From assembly GCA_023453025.1 (NCBI GenBank), contig JAEXUD010000043.1, positions 1 through 34,321 on the forward strand: 34,321 bases of DNA, in the 5' to 3' direction. Positions 14,203-22,754 of the stretch are shown one piece after another (positions within the stretch are counted from its first letter, which is position 1; every line of letters begins with the position of its first letter). Source of the stretch: Bacillota bacterium. Lineage in GTDB: Bacteria > Bacillota > Clostridia > Tissierellales > Sedimentibacteraceae. The position numbers and the translations under genes are program-made. The notes beneath the pieces are model-generated. The model had not been told where the DNA came from. It did not search any database and saw nothing but the letters and a program-made list of their open reading frames with translations.

Positions 14203-15465
14203 ATGGGTATGACAATGACACAAAAAATCCTCGCTGCACATGCAGGATTAAAAGAAGTTAAGGCAGGTCAGTTTATAGAAATTAACCTGGATTTGGTTTT
14301 AGGCAATGATATTACGGCTCCTGTCGCTATTCAGGAATTTGAAAAAATGGGAGCTGAAAAAGTATTTGACAGGGATAAAGTCGTAGTGGTACTTGACCAT
14401 TTTGTTCCAAACAAGGATATTAAGTCAGCAGAACAATGTAAGACATCAAGATGCTTTTGCAAATCTCAAAATGTAACTAATTTCTTTGATGTAGGACAAA
14501 TGGGAATAGAACATGCCCTGTTACCTGAAAAGGGATTAGTTGTTGCAGGGGACACATGCATTGGTGCAGACTCACACACATGCACATATGGAGCATTAGG
14601 AGCTTTTTCAACAGGAATCGGTTCAACGGATATGGCTGCAGGCATGGCAACAGGTCAGGCATGGCTTAAGGTCCCGTCAGCAATTAAGTTTAATATTACA
14701 GGAAAACCCAATAAATTTGTAAGCGGCAAGGATGTTATTTTGCATATAATAGGCAAAATCGGAGTTGATGGTGCATTATATAAATCAATGGAATTCACCG
14801 GAGAAGGTATTAAGCATCTGACAATGGATGACAGGTTCACTGTTGCAAATATGGCAATAGAGGCAGGCGGAAAAAACGGAATATTCCCTGTTGATGAAAA
14901 AACAATTGAATATATGAAAGAACATTCCACAAAGGAATATACAATTTACGAAGCAGATGAAGATGCGGAATATGATGAAGTTATCAACATTGATTTAAAC
15001 ATATTAAAACCAACTGTCGCATTCCCTCATCTCCCTGAAAATACAAGAACAATAGATGAGGCAGGAGATGTAAAAATAGATCAGGTTGTTATAGGCTCCT
15101 GTACAAACGGACGGATAGGGGACATGCGAATAGCTGCTCAAATCCTGAAAGGACACAAGGTTAACCCTGATGTGAGAACAATAATTATTCCGGCTACTCA
15201 GGCAATTTACAAACAATGTATTACAGAAGGGCTGGCTGAGATATTTATTGATGCAGGAGCAATAATCAGCACTCCTACATGCGGACCTTGTCTGGGAGGC
15301 TACATGGGTATATTGGCCGATGGAGAAAAAGCAGTTACAACGACAAACAGAAATTTCGTTGGGCGCATGGGACATACGGGTTCTGAAGTATATCTGGCGA
15401 GCCCTGCCGTGGCAGCTGCAACAGCAATAAAAGGCAAAATAGCAAACCCTAATGAATTTGAATAA
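14203..15465 (+). CDS. leuC: 3-isopropylmalate dehydratase, large subunit
   Basis: A 420-residue aconitase-family subunit that, with LeuD, isomerises 2- to 3-isopropylmalate. The three [4Fe-4S] ligands are C300 (GSCTNGRIGDM), C360 and C363 (PTCGPCLGGYMG). GADSHTCTYGALGAFSTGIGSTD is also typical. The length of about 420 and the separate small subunit place it in the LeuC2/homoaconitase-like branch rather than the 465-residue proteobacterial type. The ATG has AGGAGG eight bases upstream. Oxygen-labile cluster enzyme, in keeping with an anaerobe. Confidence 0.96.
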   Translation: MGMTMTQKILAAHAGLKEVKAGQFIEINLDLVLGNDITAPVAIQEFEKMGAEKVFDRDKVVVVLDHFVPNKDIKSAEQCKTSRCFCKSQNVTNFFDVGQMGIEHALLPEKGLVVAGDTCIGADSHTCTYGALGAFSTGIGSTDMAAGMATGQAWLKVPSAIKFNITGKPNKFVSGKDVILHIIGKIGVDGALYKSMEFTGEGIKHLTMDDRFTVANMAIEAGGKNGIFPVDEKTIEYMKEHSTKEYTIYEADEDAEYDEVINIDLNILKPTVAFPHLPENTRTIDEAGDVKIDQVVIGSCTNGRIGDMRIAAQILKGHKVNPDVRTIIIPATQAIYKQCITEGLAEIFIDAGAIISTPTCGPCLGGYMGILADGEKAVTTTNRNFVGRMGHTGSEVYLASPAVAAATAIKGKIANPNEFE

Positions 15466-15486
15466 TAATAATTGGAGGATATAGAA

Positions 15487-15987
15487 ATGAATGCACAAGG
15501 AAAAGTTTTCAAGTATGGAAATGATATAGATACAGATGTAATTATACCTGCAAGATATTTAAATGTGGCTGATGCTAAGGAATTGGCCAAGCATTGCATG
15601 GAAGATATAGATAAAGAATTCGTGAATAAAGTAAAAAATGGGGATATTATTGTTGCTCATAAAAATTTTGGCTGTGGCTCTTCAAGGGAACATGCACCTC
15701 TTGCCATTAAAGCATCCGGGATATCTTGTGTTATAGCTAAAAGCTATGCCAGAATCTTTTACAGAAATGCATTTAATATAGGGCTTCCTATACTTGAATG
15801 TGATGAAGCGGCAGAAAAAATTCAAGCTGGAGACGAGGTTAAGGTGGACTTCAAAAATGGAATCATAACTAATATCACTAAAAATGAAACATATAAGGCA
15901 GAGCCATTCCCTGAATTTATCGGACAAATAATCAGATGTGAGGGGCTTGTCGGATATGTTCGGAATAAAATAAAAAAGGAACAATAG
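15487..15987 (+). CDS. leuD: 3-isopropylmalate dehydratase, small subunit
   Basis: A 166-residue swivel-domain subunit of isopropylmalate isomerase. Motifs: GNDIDTDVIIPARYL at the N terminus, FGCGSSREHAPLAI with the substrate-binding S-S-R, and SYARIFYRNAFNIGLP. The length matches the short LeuD that pairs with the 420-residue LeuC. I start at ATG 15487, which has GGAGG upstream; the TTG at 15472 in the same frame is part of that ribosome binding site. It follows leuC by 21 bases and precedes leuB by 9. Confidence 0.96.
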   Translation: MNAQGKVFKYGNDIDTDVIIPARYLNVADAKELAKHCMEDIDKEFVNKVKNGDIIVAHKNFGCGSSREHAPLAIKASGISCVIAKSYARIFYRNAFNIGLPILECDEAAEKIQAGDEVKVDFKNGIITNITKNETYKAEPFPEFIGQIIRCEGLVGYVRNKIKKEQ

Positions 15988-15996
15988 GAGAAGCTC

Positions 15997-17055
15997 ATGA
16001 ATTATAATATAACAGTAATAAAAGGAGACGGCATAGGGCCTGAGATAGTTAACGAAGCCATCAAAGTTTTAAATAAAATAGGCGAAAAATTCAACCATAC
16101 ATTTGAATATACAGAAGCGCTTGCCGGAGGTGCGGCAATTGATGCTACAGGAGTGCCGCTTCCCGGTGAAACTTTGGACATATGCAAGAAAGGCGACGCT
16201 ATTTTGTTTGGAGCTGTTGGCGGACCAAAATGGGACAGCATGCCAAGCAGTTTAAGACCTGAAAAAGGATTGCTTTCTTTAAGGAAAGGTCTTAATCTAT
16301 ATACAAATATTCGTCCTGCAATAATGTTTGATGAACTAAAGGATACGTGCCCTCTCAGGTCTGATATTGTAGAGGGAGGACTGGATATTGTAATTTTAAG
16401 AGAATTGACAGGCGGAATTTATTTCGGGAAAAAATTTGCAGAGGGAGATTATGCTTGCGATTGCATGGAATATACGAAGTATGAAATTGAACGTATTTTA
16501 GAGCAAGCCTTTAAAATTGCACAAACAAGAAACAAACGGGTCACAAGTGTAGATAAAGCAAATGTTCTTGAAACCTCAAGACTTTGGAGAAGAACAGCAG
16601 AAGAAATTTCTAAAAAATATCCGCAAGTTCAATTAAATCATATGTATGTTGATAATGCAGCAATGCAGCTGGTTACAAACCCAAAGCAATTTGATGTTAT
16701 AGTTACAGAAAACATGTTTGGAGATATCTTGTCTGATGAAGCAAGTATGATAACCGGCTCTATCGGCATGCTTCCGTCAGCTTCTTTAGGCGATAATAAC
16801 TATGGCATGTATGAGCCTATCCATGGCTCTGCACCTGATATTGCAGGACAAGGAAAAGCAAATCCAATTGCGGCAATTCTCTCTGTTTCTATGATGTTAA
16901 AGTACTCCTTGAGGCTTCAGGATGAATCATATGCAGTTGAAAATGCTGTAAAAAAAGCATTGATGTATGGCTATAGGACTGCTGATATAGCAAGAACCGG
17001 AGAAGATATAGTAAGCACAAAAGCAATGGGAGCTGTTATAACCGCTAACATATGA
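15997..17055 (+). CDS. leuB: 3-isopropylmalate dehydrogenase
   Basis: A 352-residue NAD-dependent oxidative decarboxylase giving 2-ketoisocaproate. Motifs: GDGIGPEI near the N terminus, RPEKGLLSLRKGLNLYTNIRPA (substrate arginines), RELTGGIYFG, VDKANVLETSRLWR, ENMFGDILSDEASMITGSIGMLPSASLG and the NAD site HGSAPDIAGQGKANP. Full length. ATG follows ATAGGAG. It is the last gene of the operon and a terminator follows 17 bases after its stop; no ilv gene is attached here. Confidence 0.97.
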   Translation: MNYNITVIKGDGIGPEIVNEAIKVLNKIGEKFNHTFEYTEALAGGAAIDATGVPLPGETLDICKKGDAILFGAVGGPKWDSMPSSLRPEKGLLSLRKGLNLYTNIRPAIMFDELKDTCPLRSDIVEGGLDIVILRELTGGIYFGKKFAEGDYACDCMEYTKYEIERILEQAFKIAQTRNKRVTSVDKANVLETSRLWRRTAEEISKKYPQVQLNHMYVDNAAMQLVTNPKQFDVIVTENMFGDILSDEASMITGSIGMLPSASLGDNNYGMYEPIHGSAPDIAGQGKANPIAAILSVSMMLKYSLRLQDESYAVENAVKKALMYGYRTADIARTGEDIVSTKAMGAVITANI

Positions 17056-17071
17056 TAAAAATAATAAATAT

Positions 17072-17097
17072 GCGGAATTTATGTTCCGCTATTTTTT
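17072..17097 (+). terminator. Terminator of the leu operon
   Basis: GCGGAA (17072-17077) and TTCCGC (17084-17089) with a six-base loop, followed by TATTTTTTTGC. Confidence 0.85.
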
Positions 17098-17250
17098 TGC
17101 AGAAAATGTAAAAATCTTTTTAATTAAGTTTTAATTTAATATTAATTATACTATAAACAAAATACTTTATTATATTTTTATATTGTGAACGATAGTCTGC
17201 TGCATAAAAAGTATTTTAAAGAATTTATTTTCCATGTTTGGATAAAATTA

Positions 17251-17279
17251 TTGCATACAATCAATAATTATATTATATT
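17251..17279 (+). promoter_or_regulatory. Probable promoter of the VOC gene
   Basis: TTGCAT (17251-17256), 17-base spacer, TATATT (17274-17279), 31 bases before the ATG. The preceding 17100-17250 is AT-rich without other visible signals. Confidence 0.5.
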
Positions 17280-17310
17280 TAAATAAAAATACATATATTG
17301 GAGGATTAAT

Positions 17311-17673
17311 ATGAAATTCTTATGGACTACGATTTTAGTTAAGAATATGGAAGAAACATTAAAATTTTACCAGGAAATAGCCGGACTTAAATTGGACAGA
17401 AGATTCAATGCGGGACCGGGAATGGAAATATGCTTCTTAGGCGAGGGAGAGACAAAGCTTGAAGTGATTTGCAATGAGAAATTTAAAAATATAGATGCGG
17501 GAAATGCAGTTACATTAGGTTTCAAAGTAGATTCTCTGGATGAAATGATCAAGTTTGTTAATGAAAAGGGAATAGAAATAAAGACAGGACCCGTTCAACC
17601 AAATCCTAACATAAAATACTTTATTGTACAGGATCCAAATGGCATTAAGGTGCAGTTTGCAGAGCAGCTATGA
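17311..17673 (+). CDS. VOC superfamily (glyoxalase/bleomycin-resistance-like) protein
   Basis: A 120-residue protein of the vicinal oxygen chelate fold with its two beta-alpha-beta3 halves. It begins MKFLWTTILVKNMEETLKFYQEIAGLKLDRRF; E43-region MEICFLGEGETKLEVIC is the first metal-ligand strand, and the end reads KYFIVQDPNGIKVQFAEQL, the usual second-half closing strand with a Glu/Gln position. The family covers glyoxalases, dioxygenases and antibiotic-binding proteins; the substrate cannot be told. ATG follows GGAGG. An exporter lies downstream after a structured spacer, so a protective role is possible. Confidence 0.88.
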   Translation: MKFLWTTILVKNMEETLKFYQEIAGLKLDRRFNAGPGMEICFLGEGETKLEVICNEKFKNIDAGNAVTLGFKVDSLDEMIKFVNEKGIEIKTGPVQPNPNIKYFIVQDPNGIKVQFAEQL

Positions 17674-17685
17674 AAGCGCGCAGTC

Positions 17686-17831
17686 TCATTCACCAATTTA
17701 TTTGCTCCTTATGTCGCATAAATTGGGAATTCGTTGCGAATGACCTACCGCTATTTTTCAGAAAAAAGACTCTGAAAAATAGGGTTAGGGCATCTTTCTC
17801 CTGCAGCTGACAATGGAAAATACGAGAAAGA
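17686..17831 (+). ncRNA. Structured leader or attenuator-like segment ahead of the MFS gene
   Basis: Three successive inverted repeats fill the spacer. (1) TCATTC (17686) with GAATGA (17738-17743), enclosing CCAATTTAT (17693-17701) with ATAAATTGG (17718-17726). (2) A 19-base stem, 17744-17762 with 17771-17789, 17 of 19 paired, core CTATTTTTCAGA, eight-base loop. (3) TCTTTCTC (17793-17800) with GAGAAAGA (17824-17831), ending just before the weak ribosome binding site CGGAG. None has a clear T run, so a plain terminator is unlikely. It may be a regulatory leader of the exporter, or a decayed palindromic repeat. I recognise no known riboswitch class. Confidence 0.4.
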
Positions 17832-17850
17832 ACGGAGAATTTAATCTTTT

Positions 17851-19098
17851 ATGAATAGTAGCTGGAAGAAAAATATAGTGCTATTTTTGACGAGTCAGAC
17901 AATATCATTATTCGGTACATCCTTGGTTCAATATGCAATAATGTGGCATATAACTCTTAAGACACAATCAGGGTTAATGATGACTATTTCAATTATCTGC
18001 GGGTTTTTCCCCATGTTTGTGTTGTCACCATTTGCAGGTGTGTGGGCAGATCGATATAACAGAAAAAACCTGATTGCCCTTGCAGATTCTTTTATTGCAA
18101 TTGCTACCCTTGCATTAGCCATATTGTTTTATCTTGGATACGAATCCATATGGCTTTTGTTCATTGCTTCTTCAATCAGGGCTTTTGGCTCAGGGGTTCA
18201 GTCGCCGGCAGTAAATGCATTCATACCACAGCTGGTGCCGGAGGATAAGCTTACAAAGGTCAATGCTACAAATGGAAGCGTACAGTCAATGGTAATGTTG
18301 ATGTCACCAATGATAAGCGGAGCATTGTTGACATTTACCAGTATTGAAGTAATTTTTATGATTGATGTTGTAACTGCAGCCATTGCAGTATCCATATTAG
18401 CCTTTTTTCTGCATGTTGAGTCTCATGCAAAGGCATTGGAAAAACAAGAAACAAGTTATTTCAAGGATATGCAGGATGGAATAAAATATATTAATGAACA
18501 TGAATTTTTAAAGGTATATTTCGCATTTTTGGCAATATTTTATGTTATGCTGGCACCGGCTGCCTTTTTGACACCGCTTCAGACTGCAAGAAGCTTTGGC
18601 GATGATGTATGGCGGCTTACTGTCCTTGAGGTTGCTTTTTCTGTAGGGATGATTATAGGTGGTATTGCTATGGCTTCCTGGGGAGGCTTTAAAAATAAGA
18701 TTCACACCATGGGTTTAGCATGCCTCTCAATGGGATTATGCACAGTTGCTTTGGGAATTGTTCCGAATTTCTGGGTATATATTTTCTTTATGGGATTGTT
18801 TGGAATTGTAATGCCTGTATTAAACACTCCTGCCATGGTTCTGCTGCAGGAGAGAGTGGAAGTAAACTACATGGGCAGGGTTTTCAGTGTCATGGGAATG
18901 ATATCAAGCATTATGATGCCTTTTGGGATGCTTGTGTTTGGCCCTATGGCTGATTTTATGAAAATTGAATGGCTGCTTCTTGGAACAGGCATGGTAATTG
19001 CTGTAGTGTCATTTTTCTTTGTTAACAGCAAGGTTTTGATTAAAGCGGGAAAACCAGTTATTAAACCTCCTAGACAGGAAGGTGGAGGCATCGATTAA
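17851..19098 (+). CDS. MFS drug-exporter-like transporter (DHA3/MefA-like)
   Basis: A 415-residue major facilitator with about 12 membrane segments. The start NIVLFLTSQTISLFGTSLVQYAIMWHI and the loop 2-3 motif AGVWADRYNRKNLI resemble the DHA3 group that includes macrolide exporter MefA. Export of a drug or metabolite by proton antiport is likely; the substrate is unknown. GGAG lies 13 bases before the ATG, a long spacing, and the third leader stem ends right beside it, so translation may be controlled. Its stop overlaps the next ATG (TAATG). Confidence 0.87.
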   Translation: MNSSWKKNIVLFLTSQTISLFGTSLVQYAIMWHITLKTQSGLMMTISIICGFFPMFVLSPFAGVWADRYNRKNLIALADSFIAIATLALAILFYLGYESIWLLFIASSIRAFGSGVQSPAVNAFIPQLVPEDKLTKVNATNGSVQSMVMLMSPMISGALLTFTSIEVIFMIDVVTAAIAVSILAFFLHVESHAKALEKQETSYFKDMQDGIKYINEHEFLKVYFAFLAIFYVMLAPAAFLTPLQTARSFGDDVWRLTVLEVAFSVGMIIGGIAMASWGGFKNKIHTMGLACLSMGLCTVALGIVPNFWVYIFFMGLFGIVMPVLNTPAMVLLQERVEVNYMGRVFSVMGMISSIMMPFGMLVFGPMADFMKIEWLLLGTGMVIAVVSFFFVNSKVLIKAGKPVIKPPRQEGGGID

Positions 19099-19889
19099 TG
19101 GATATAATAAAAAAGCATTTGAAAAATCTTGAAAAAAAGGAGCAGAAAATACTGAATAAAAAGCAAGGCATAATTGAGGAAAAATTAGAACCAATCGTTG
19201 AAAAAGTGGAGTCAAGGGTACCCAAACCCTTGAAAAATTCTCTGGACAAAGCATTTTATAAAGCATTTCAGATAATTTTCGAAAAGGGCACCAAGTACAT
19301 TGAAAAGCTTTTTAATAAAAACAAAATTCAATTAAATCATAATGTTAATGATTTTAGTCTTAAGATTAATGCCAATAAAGGCACTTTAAGAAAAATTGAC
19401 AGATATGCTCAAAGAAGCAAGCTTTTAAACACGTCCATATCTACAATTGAAGGTGCAGGATTAGGCCTATTGGGTATGGGACTTCCTGATATACCTCTTT
19501 TTACTGCGATGATTTTAAAAACAATATACGAAATATCCTTAAGCTATGGTTTCCTGTACGAAATAGAAGCAGAAAAAATATATGTGCTGAACCTGATAAA
19601 TGCAGCCCTCACAAGTGGAGAAACTCAGCAGAAATTCAATCATAGAGTTGAAATTATCGGAGATAAAATAGATAATCAAATGCAATTTAATTATGATTTG
19701 AACAAGGAAATTTTAAACACTTCCAAGATAGTATCAAATTCAATGCTCACATCAAAATTTGTACAGGGTATACCTGTTGTGGGAGTGGTAGGCAGCATTG
19801 CAAATTTCAGGATAATCAATAAAATAAGCAGATACAGTTCTATTAAATACAAGAAAAGATATTTAAATAATAAGAAAATTAATTACTAA
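19098..19889 (+). CDS. EcsC family protein
   Basis: A 263-residue protein. The N-terminal 100 residues are highly charged and helical (KHLKNLEKKEQKILNKKQG...). The EcsC-family part follows: STIEGAGLGLLGMGLPDIPLFTAMILKTIYEISLSYGF, and near the end FVQGIPVVGVVGSIANFRIINKISRYS. In Bacillus EcsC is encoded with an ABC transporter whose loss affects secretion; its own role is unknown. Here it is coupled to an MFS exporter by a one-base stop/start overlap, so both are made together. No terminator is evident after its stop. Confidence 0.83.
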   Translation: MDIIKKHLKNLEKKEQKILNKKQGIIEEKLEPIVEKVESRVPKPLKNSLDKAFYKAFQIIFEKGTKYIEKLFNKNKIQLNHNVNDFSLKINANKGTLRKIDRYAQRSKLLNTSISTIEGAGLGLLGMGLPDIPLFTAMILKTIYEISLSYGFLYEIEAEKIYVLNLINAALTSGETQQKFNHRVEIIGDKIDNQMQFNYDLNKEILNTSKIVSNSMLTSKFVQGIPVVGVVGSIANFRIINKISRYSSIKYKKRYLNNKKINY

Positions 19890-20004
19890 TTAATCATATC
19901 ATTGTAAGCAGATACCTTAATATAGCATGCCAAAAATTATAATGAATCTTATATTTCAATATGATATAATTATTTTAGAACTAGTAAAGTAAAGTAGGGA
20001 TAAG

Positions 20005-20733
20005 ATGATACGAGTTGCTATATGCGACGATGAAAAAATTATTTGCCATCAGTTAGAGGACATGCTTTATGAAATAAGCAGAGATATAAACCAGGGGTTT
20101 GAGATAGATGTATATTACTCCGGTGAGGAACTTAGAAATTTTTTGTTAAAGGGAAGCCGATATGATTTGATTTTTCTGGATATTGAGCTATCGGAGATAA
20201 ACGGTGTTGAAGTTGGAAATATAATCAGGACTGAATTAAATGACGATTTCACTCAGATAGTATATATTTCCTGTAAGGAAAACTACGCTATGGAGCTTTT
20301 TGAAATAAGACCGCTGAATTTTCTTATCAAGCCCTTTGGTAAGGAAAAAGTTGAATCAGTGATATTAAAAGCATTAAAGCTGCTAGGCAACGGAAATCAT
20401 TTTTTTAAGTATAAAAGCGGTAATATAACCTTCAGTGTCCCTATAAGTGAAATATTGTACTTTGAAAGTAACGGACGCAAGGTTAACATAGTATTGCCGG
20501 ATGAAATAAAAAGCTTTTATGGAAAATTATCAGAGGTTGAAGAACAGATGCATAATCAGGATTTTATTATGATACATAAGTCCTACTTAATAAATTTCAA
20601 TTTATGTATTGAGTACACCTATGAATATGTTAAGATGTCAAATCAGGAAATTATCACAATAAGCCAAAATAACCGAAAAGCTGTTCGCGAAAAGCTTATG
20701 CAAAGAAAGCTGAGGATGCATCATGACAAATAG
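20005..20733 (+). CDS. LytTR family response regulator (AgrA/VirR-like)
   Basis: A 242-residue regulator. The receiver domain covers residues 1-120, with acidic D8/D9, phospho-acceptor D59 (LIFLDIEL) and the conserved lysine in LIKPFGKEK. The LytTR DNA-binding domain is residues 135-235 (FKYKSGNITFSVPISEILYFESNGRKVNIV, then FIMIHKSYLINF). It would be phosphorylated by the adjacent kinase and bind direct repeats in front of target promoters. A TATAAT at 19965-19970 may be its own -10, with a poor -35. The kinase start overlaps its end by 11 bases. Confidence 0.94.
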   Translation: MIRVAICDDEKIICHQLEDMLYEISRDINQGFEIDVYYSGEELRNFLLKGSRYDLIFLDIELSEINGVEVGNIIRTELNDDFTQIVYISCKENYAMELFEIRPLNFLIKPFGKEKVESVILKALKLLGNGNHFFKYKSGNITFSVPISEILYFESNGRKVNIVLPDEIKSFYGKLSEVEEQMHNQDFIMIHKSYLINFNLCIEYTYEYVKMSNQEIITISQNNRKAVREKLMQRKLRMHHDK

Positions 20734-22012
20734 TGTAACTGCAGTATATTTGATTACCTCTGTTTTTGGAACGTATACACTTTATAGATTTATGAAGATT
20801 TTTTTTGACTGTACAGAGACGGATAGAAAAATAGAAATAACTTCATATTTGATGTACTATTTTACTATAGGGCTTTTGTTTATTGCATTTAACAATCCTA
20901 TGATCAATGTTTTTTCGAATCTGATTATTTTTTTCCTTCTGACCTTCAATTATGAAGCAACCATAAAAAGAAGACTGATAGCAACAATTTCAATTTATAT
21001 GATTTTAATGACAATAGAGTCGGTTGGTGTCTTGATTATGGGATATTTTAATGTAACCATAATGTCAAAGGATTCAGATTTAGTATTAATTGCAGGGTTA
21101 ATTATAATAAAAATAATTACGTACAATGTTATGTTGTTTTTGTCAAACTTTAAGTTAGTTAAAAATGACATTAAGGTTTCATCTCTTCACTGGCTTTCTG
21201 TATTTATAATACCTTCAGGCACATTAATTCTGGCTCTCATGCTTATTATGAAGGCACACTCAGCTAATATTACAGCAATTCTAATCAGTATTATTATTTT
21301 ATTTGTAATAAATATATATGTATTTTATTTGTATGACGTACTTATGAAGTCCTATGATGAAAAAATGGAAAGGGCGCTTCTGCTTCAGCAAAATAATGCT
21401 TACTTAAAACAGCTTGAAATAATTCAGCAATCCAAGGAAAATTTAAAGACTTTCAGGCATGATGTGAAAAATCATGTTTTATCAATCAAGACACTGATTG
21501 AAAATAATGATAATCAGGAAGCGTTAGATTATTTGAAAAGTGTTTTTGATTGCATGGATAGCTCTGATGAATTTTCTAAATCAGGAAATTCTGAAATCGA
21601 CAGCATATTAAATTATAAGCTGAATAAGTCAGTTATTTGCGGTATAGAAGCAAAACTCAACATTAATGTTCCTGAAAGGCTGAATATTGGATCATTTGAT
21701 TTAAGCGTTGTCTTAGGAAACCTTTTAGATAATGCGATTGAAGCAGCGTACGAAAGTGATAAAAAATTAATCAATATTTCTGTGGAGCTGGACAGAAACG
21801 TTCTGTATATAAGCATTTCTAATTCGTTTAACGGTAAATTGAAATATAAAGGCAGTAAATTAATAACAACTAAAGCCGATGAAAAAAGTCATGGAATCGG
21901 TTTAAGAAGCGTTCAACAATCACTGGATAAATATAATGGTGCAATGGAAATACATCACAGTACCAACGTGTTTTGTGTTGATGTTCTGATATACAATAAA
22001 GCTGAAGCTTAA
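20723..22012 (+). CDS. GHKL sensor histidine kinase (AgrC-like)
   Basis: A 429-residue membrane kinase. About the first 205 residues hold six or so hydrophobic segments, then a coiled-coil-like linker (MERALLLQQNNAYLKQLEIIQQSKENL). The phosphorylated histidine is H246 in FRHDVKNHVLSIKTL. The ATPase part has the N box GNLLDNAIEAAYESD and the G box HGIGLRSVQQSL. This layout is that of AgrC/ComD-type peptide sensors, but no AgrB protease, AgrD-like peptide or other signal gene is near, so the ligand is unknown. It is coupled to the LytTR gene by an 11-base overlap. Confidence 0.92.
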   Translation: MTNSVTAVYLITSVFGTYTLYRFMKIFFDCTETDRKIEITSYLMYYFTIGLLFIAFNNPMINVFSNLIIFFLLTFNYEATIKRRLIATISIYMILMTIESVGVLIMGYFNVTIMSKDSDLVLIAGLIIIKIITYNVMLFLSNFKLVKNDIKVSSLHWLSVFIIPSGTLILALMLIMKAHSANITAILISIIILFVINIYVFYLYDVLMKSYDEKMERALLLQQNNAYLKQLEIIQQSKENLKTFRHDVKNHVLSIKTLIENNDNQEALDYLKSVFDCMDSSDEFSKSGNSEIDSILNYKLNKSVICGIEAKLNINVPERLNIGSFDLSVVLGNLLDNAIEAAYESDKKLINISVELDRNVLYISISNSFNGKLKYKGSKLITTKADEKSHGIGLRSVQQSLDKYNGAMEIHHSTNVFCVDVLIYNKAEA

Positions 22013-22119
22013 TTATTTTAATTTTTACATAAACACATATTAATTATTACAACTCAAGATGTTAATGTTTTTTTTATGATATTATATTGCTATTATGTTT
22101 AACGGAGGAATTGCTTTGA

Positions 22120-22563
22120 ATGGAGACAAACAATTTTATTAAAAAGGTATATACTGTAGCTTTCAGACTTACCGGTGATGTAACTAAAGCTGACTATTTA
22201 GCATTTAAAGCAATTAATGCCAGCTATTCAACATTGAAATTATCTGACATGGAAACTTCTCATATGTTTGAAAAATCGGTTATGGAAGTGTTCGGATTAT
22301 TTTTATCAGAATCTAAAAACACCGGTGAAGTATTTAAAATATTTAAGGAAATACCCTATGATGAACCTTTTCAAGAGGCTTTGATGTCTCTTAAACCATT
22401 AAGCAGGGCGACGGTCGTTTGGAGAGATGTACTGGGGAGAAGTTTAGAAGAAATGAATATGATAGGTTATAACAAAAAAGAGTTGTATTCTGAGCTTAAC
22501 AATGGAAGGAGATTTATCAAGGAGTTATTAAACGAAAAATATATAAAGAAAACGGGTGCTTGA
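22120..22563 (+). CDS. Sigma-70/ECF-like protein, degenerate
   Basis: A 147-residue protein with the outline of a small ECF sigma factor. Residues 8-35 (KKVYTVAFRLTGDVTKADYLAFKAINASYS) resemble region 2 (RLTGD...A-D-L-Q-E-F-A-Y). Residues about 90-120 (LMSLKPLSRATVVWRDVLGRSLEEMNMIGYNKKEL) resemble region 4 (LP-RE-VVLRD-G-S-EE-A). The acidic DQE-like core contact and the usual region 4 recognition helix are poorly kept, so it may be a regulator rather than a working sigma factor. ATG has GGAGG 11 bases upstream. It sits alone between the two-component pair and the efflux genes. Confidence 0.5.
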   Translation: METNNFIKKVYTVAFRLTGDVTKADYLAFKAINASYSTLKLSDMETSHMFEKSVMEVFGLFLSESKNTGEVFKIFKEIPYDEPFQEALMSLKPLSRATVVWRDVLGRSLEEMNMIGYNKKELYSELNNGRRFIKELLNEKYIKKTGA

Positions 22564-22660
22564 GTTTTTCAGAGTCAGGGATGAAAAAAGAAACGTCTGC
22601 CGCCAGATGACTATTACAATACCGTCTATGATTTTTAATGAAAAATTAAGCTTACTATAA

Positions 22661-22725
22661 TGTAAGGTTATGAATAAAAGTGTAAGGTTAAATTATGGAA
22701 GATTACTTCCAGGTTATGATATAAT
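22661..22725 (+). promoter_or_regulatory. Efflux operon promoter with tandem direct repeats
   Basis: TGTAAGGTTA occurs at 22661-22670 and again at 22681-22690, exactly 20 bases apart, that is, on the same DNA face. A third partial copy, AGGTTATGA, is at 22711-22719. TATAAT is at 22720-22725, and no good -35 lies 17 bases upstream. Two in-phase repeats ending just upstream of a missing -35 is typical of an activator-dependent promoter; LytTR and OmpR-type regulators bind this way. Confidence 0.5.
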
Positions 22726-22754
22726 TATATGTATTTTATATTTAGGAGAGGAAA

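Noticed and set aside
15004..15498. 164-codon minus-strand frame across leuC
   Set aside because: Antisense shadow of leuC; Cys/Tyr/Ser-rich translation without any domain.
19890..20004. A signal-peptide gene for the AgrC-like kinase
   Set aside because: No short frame with a ribosome site was found here or at 22013-22119.
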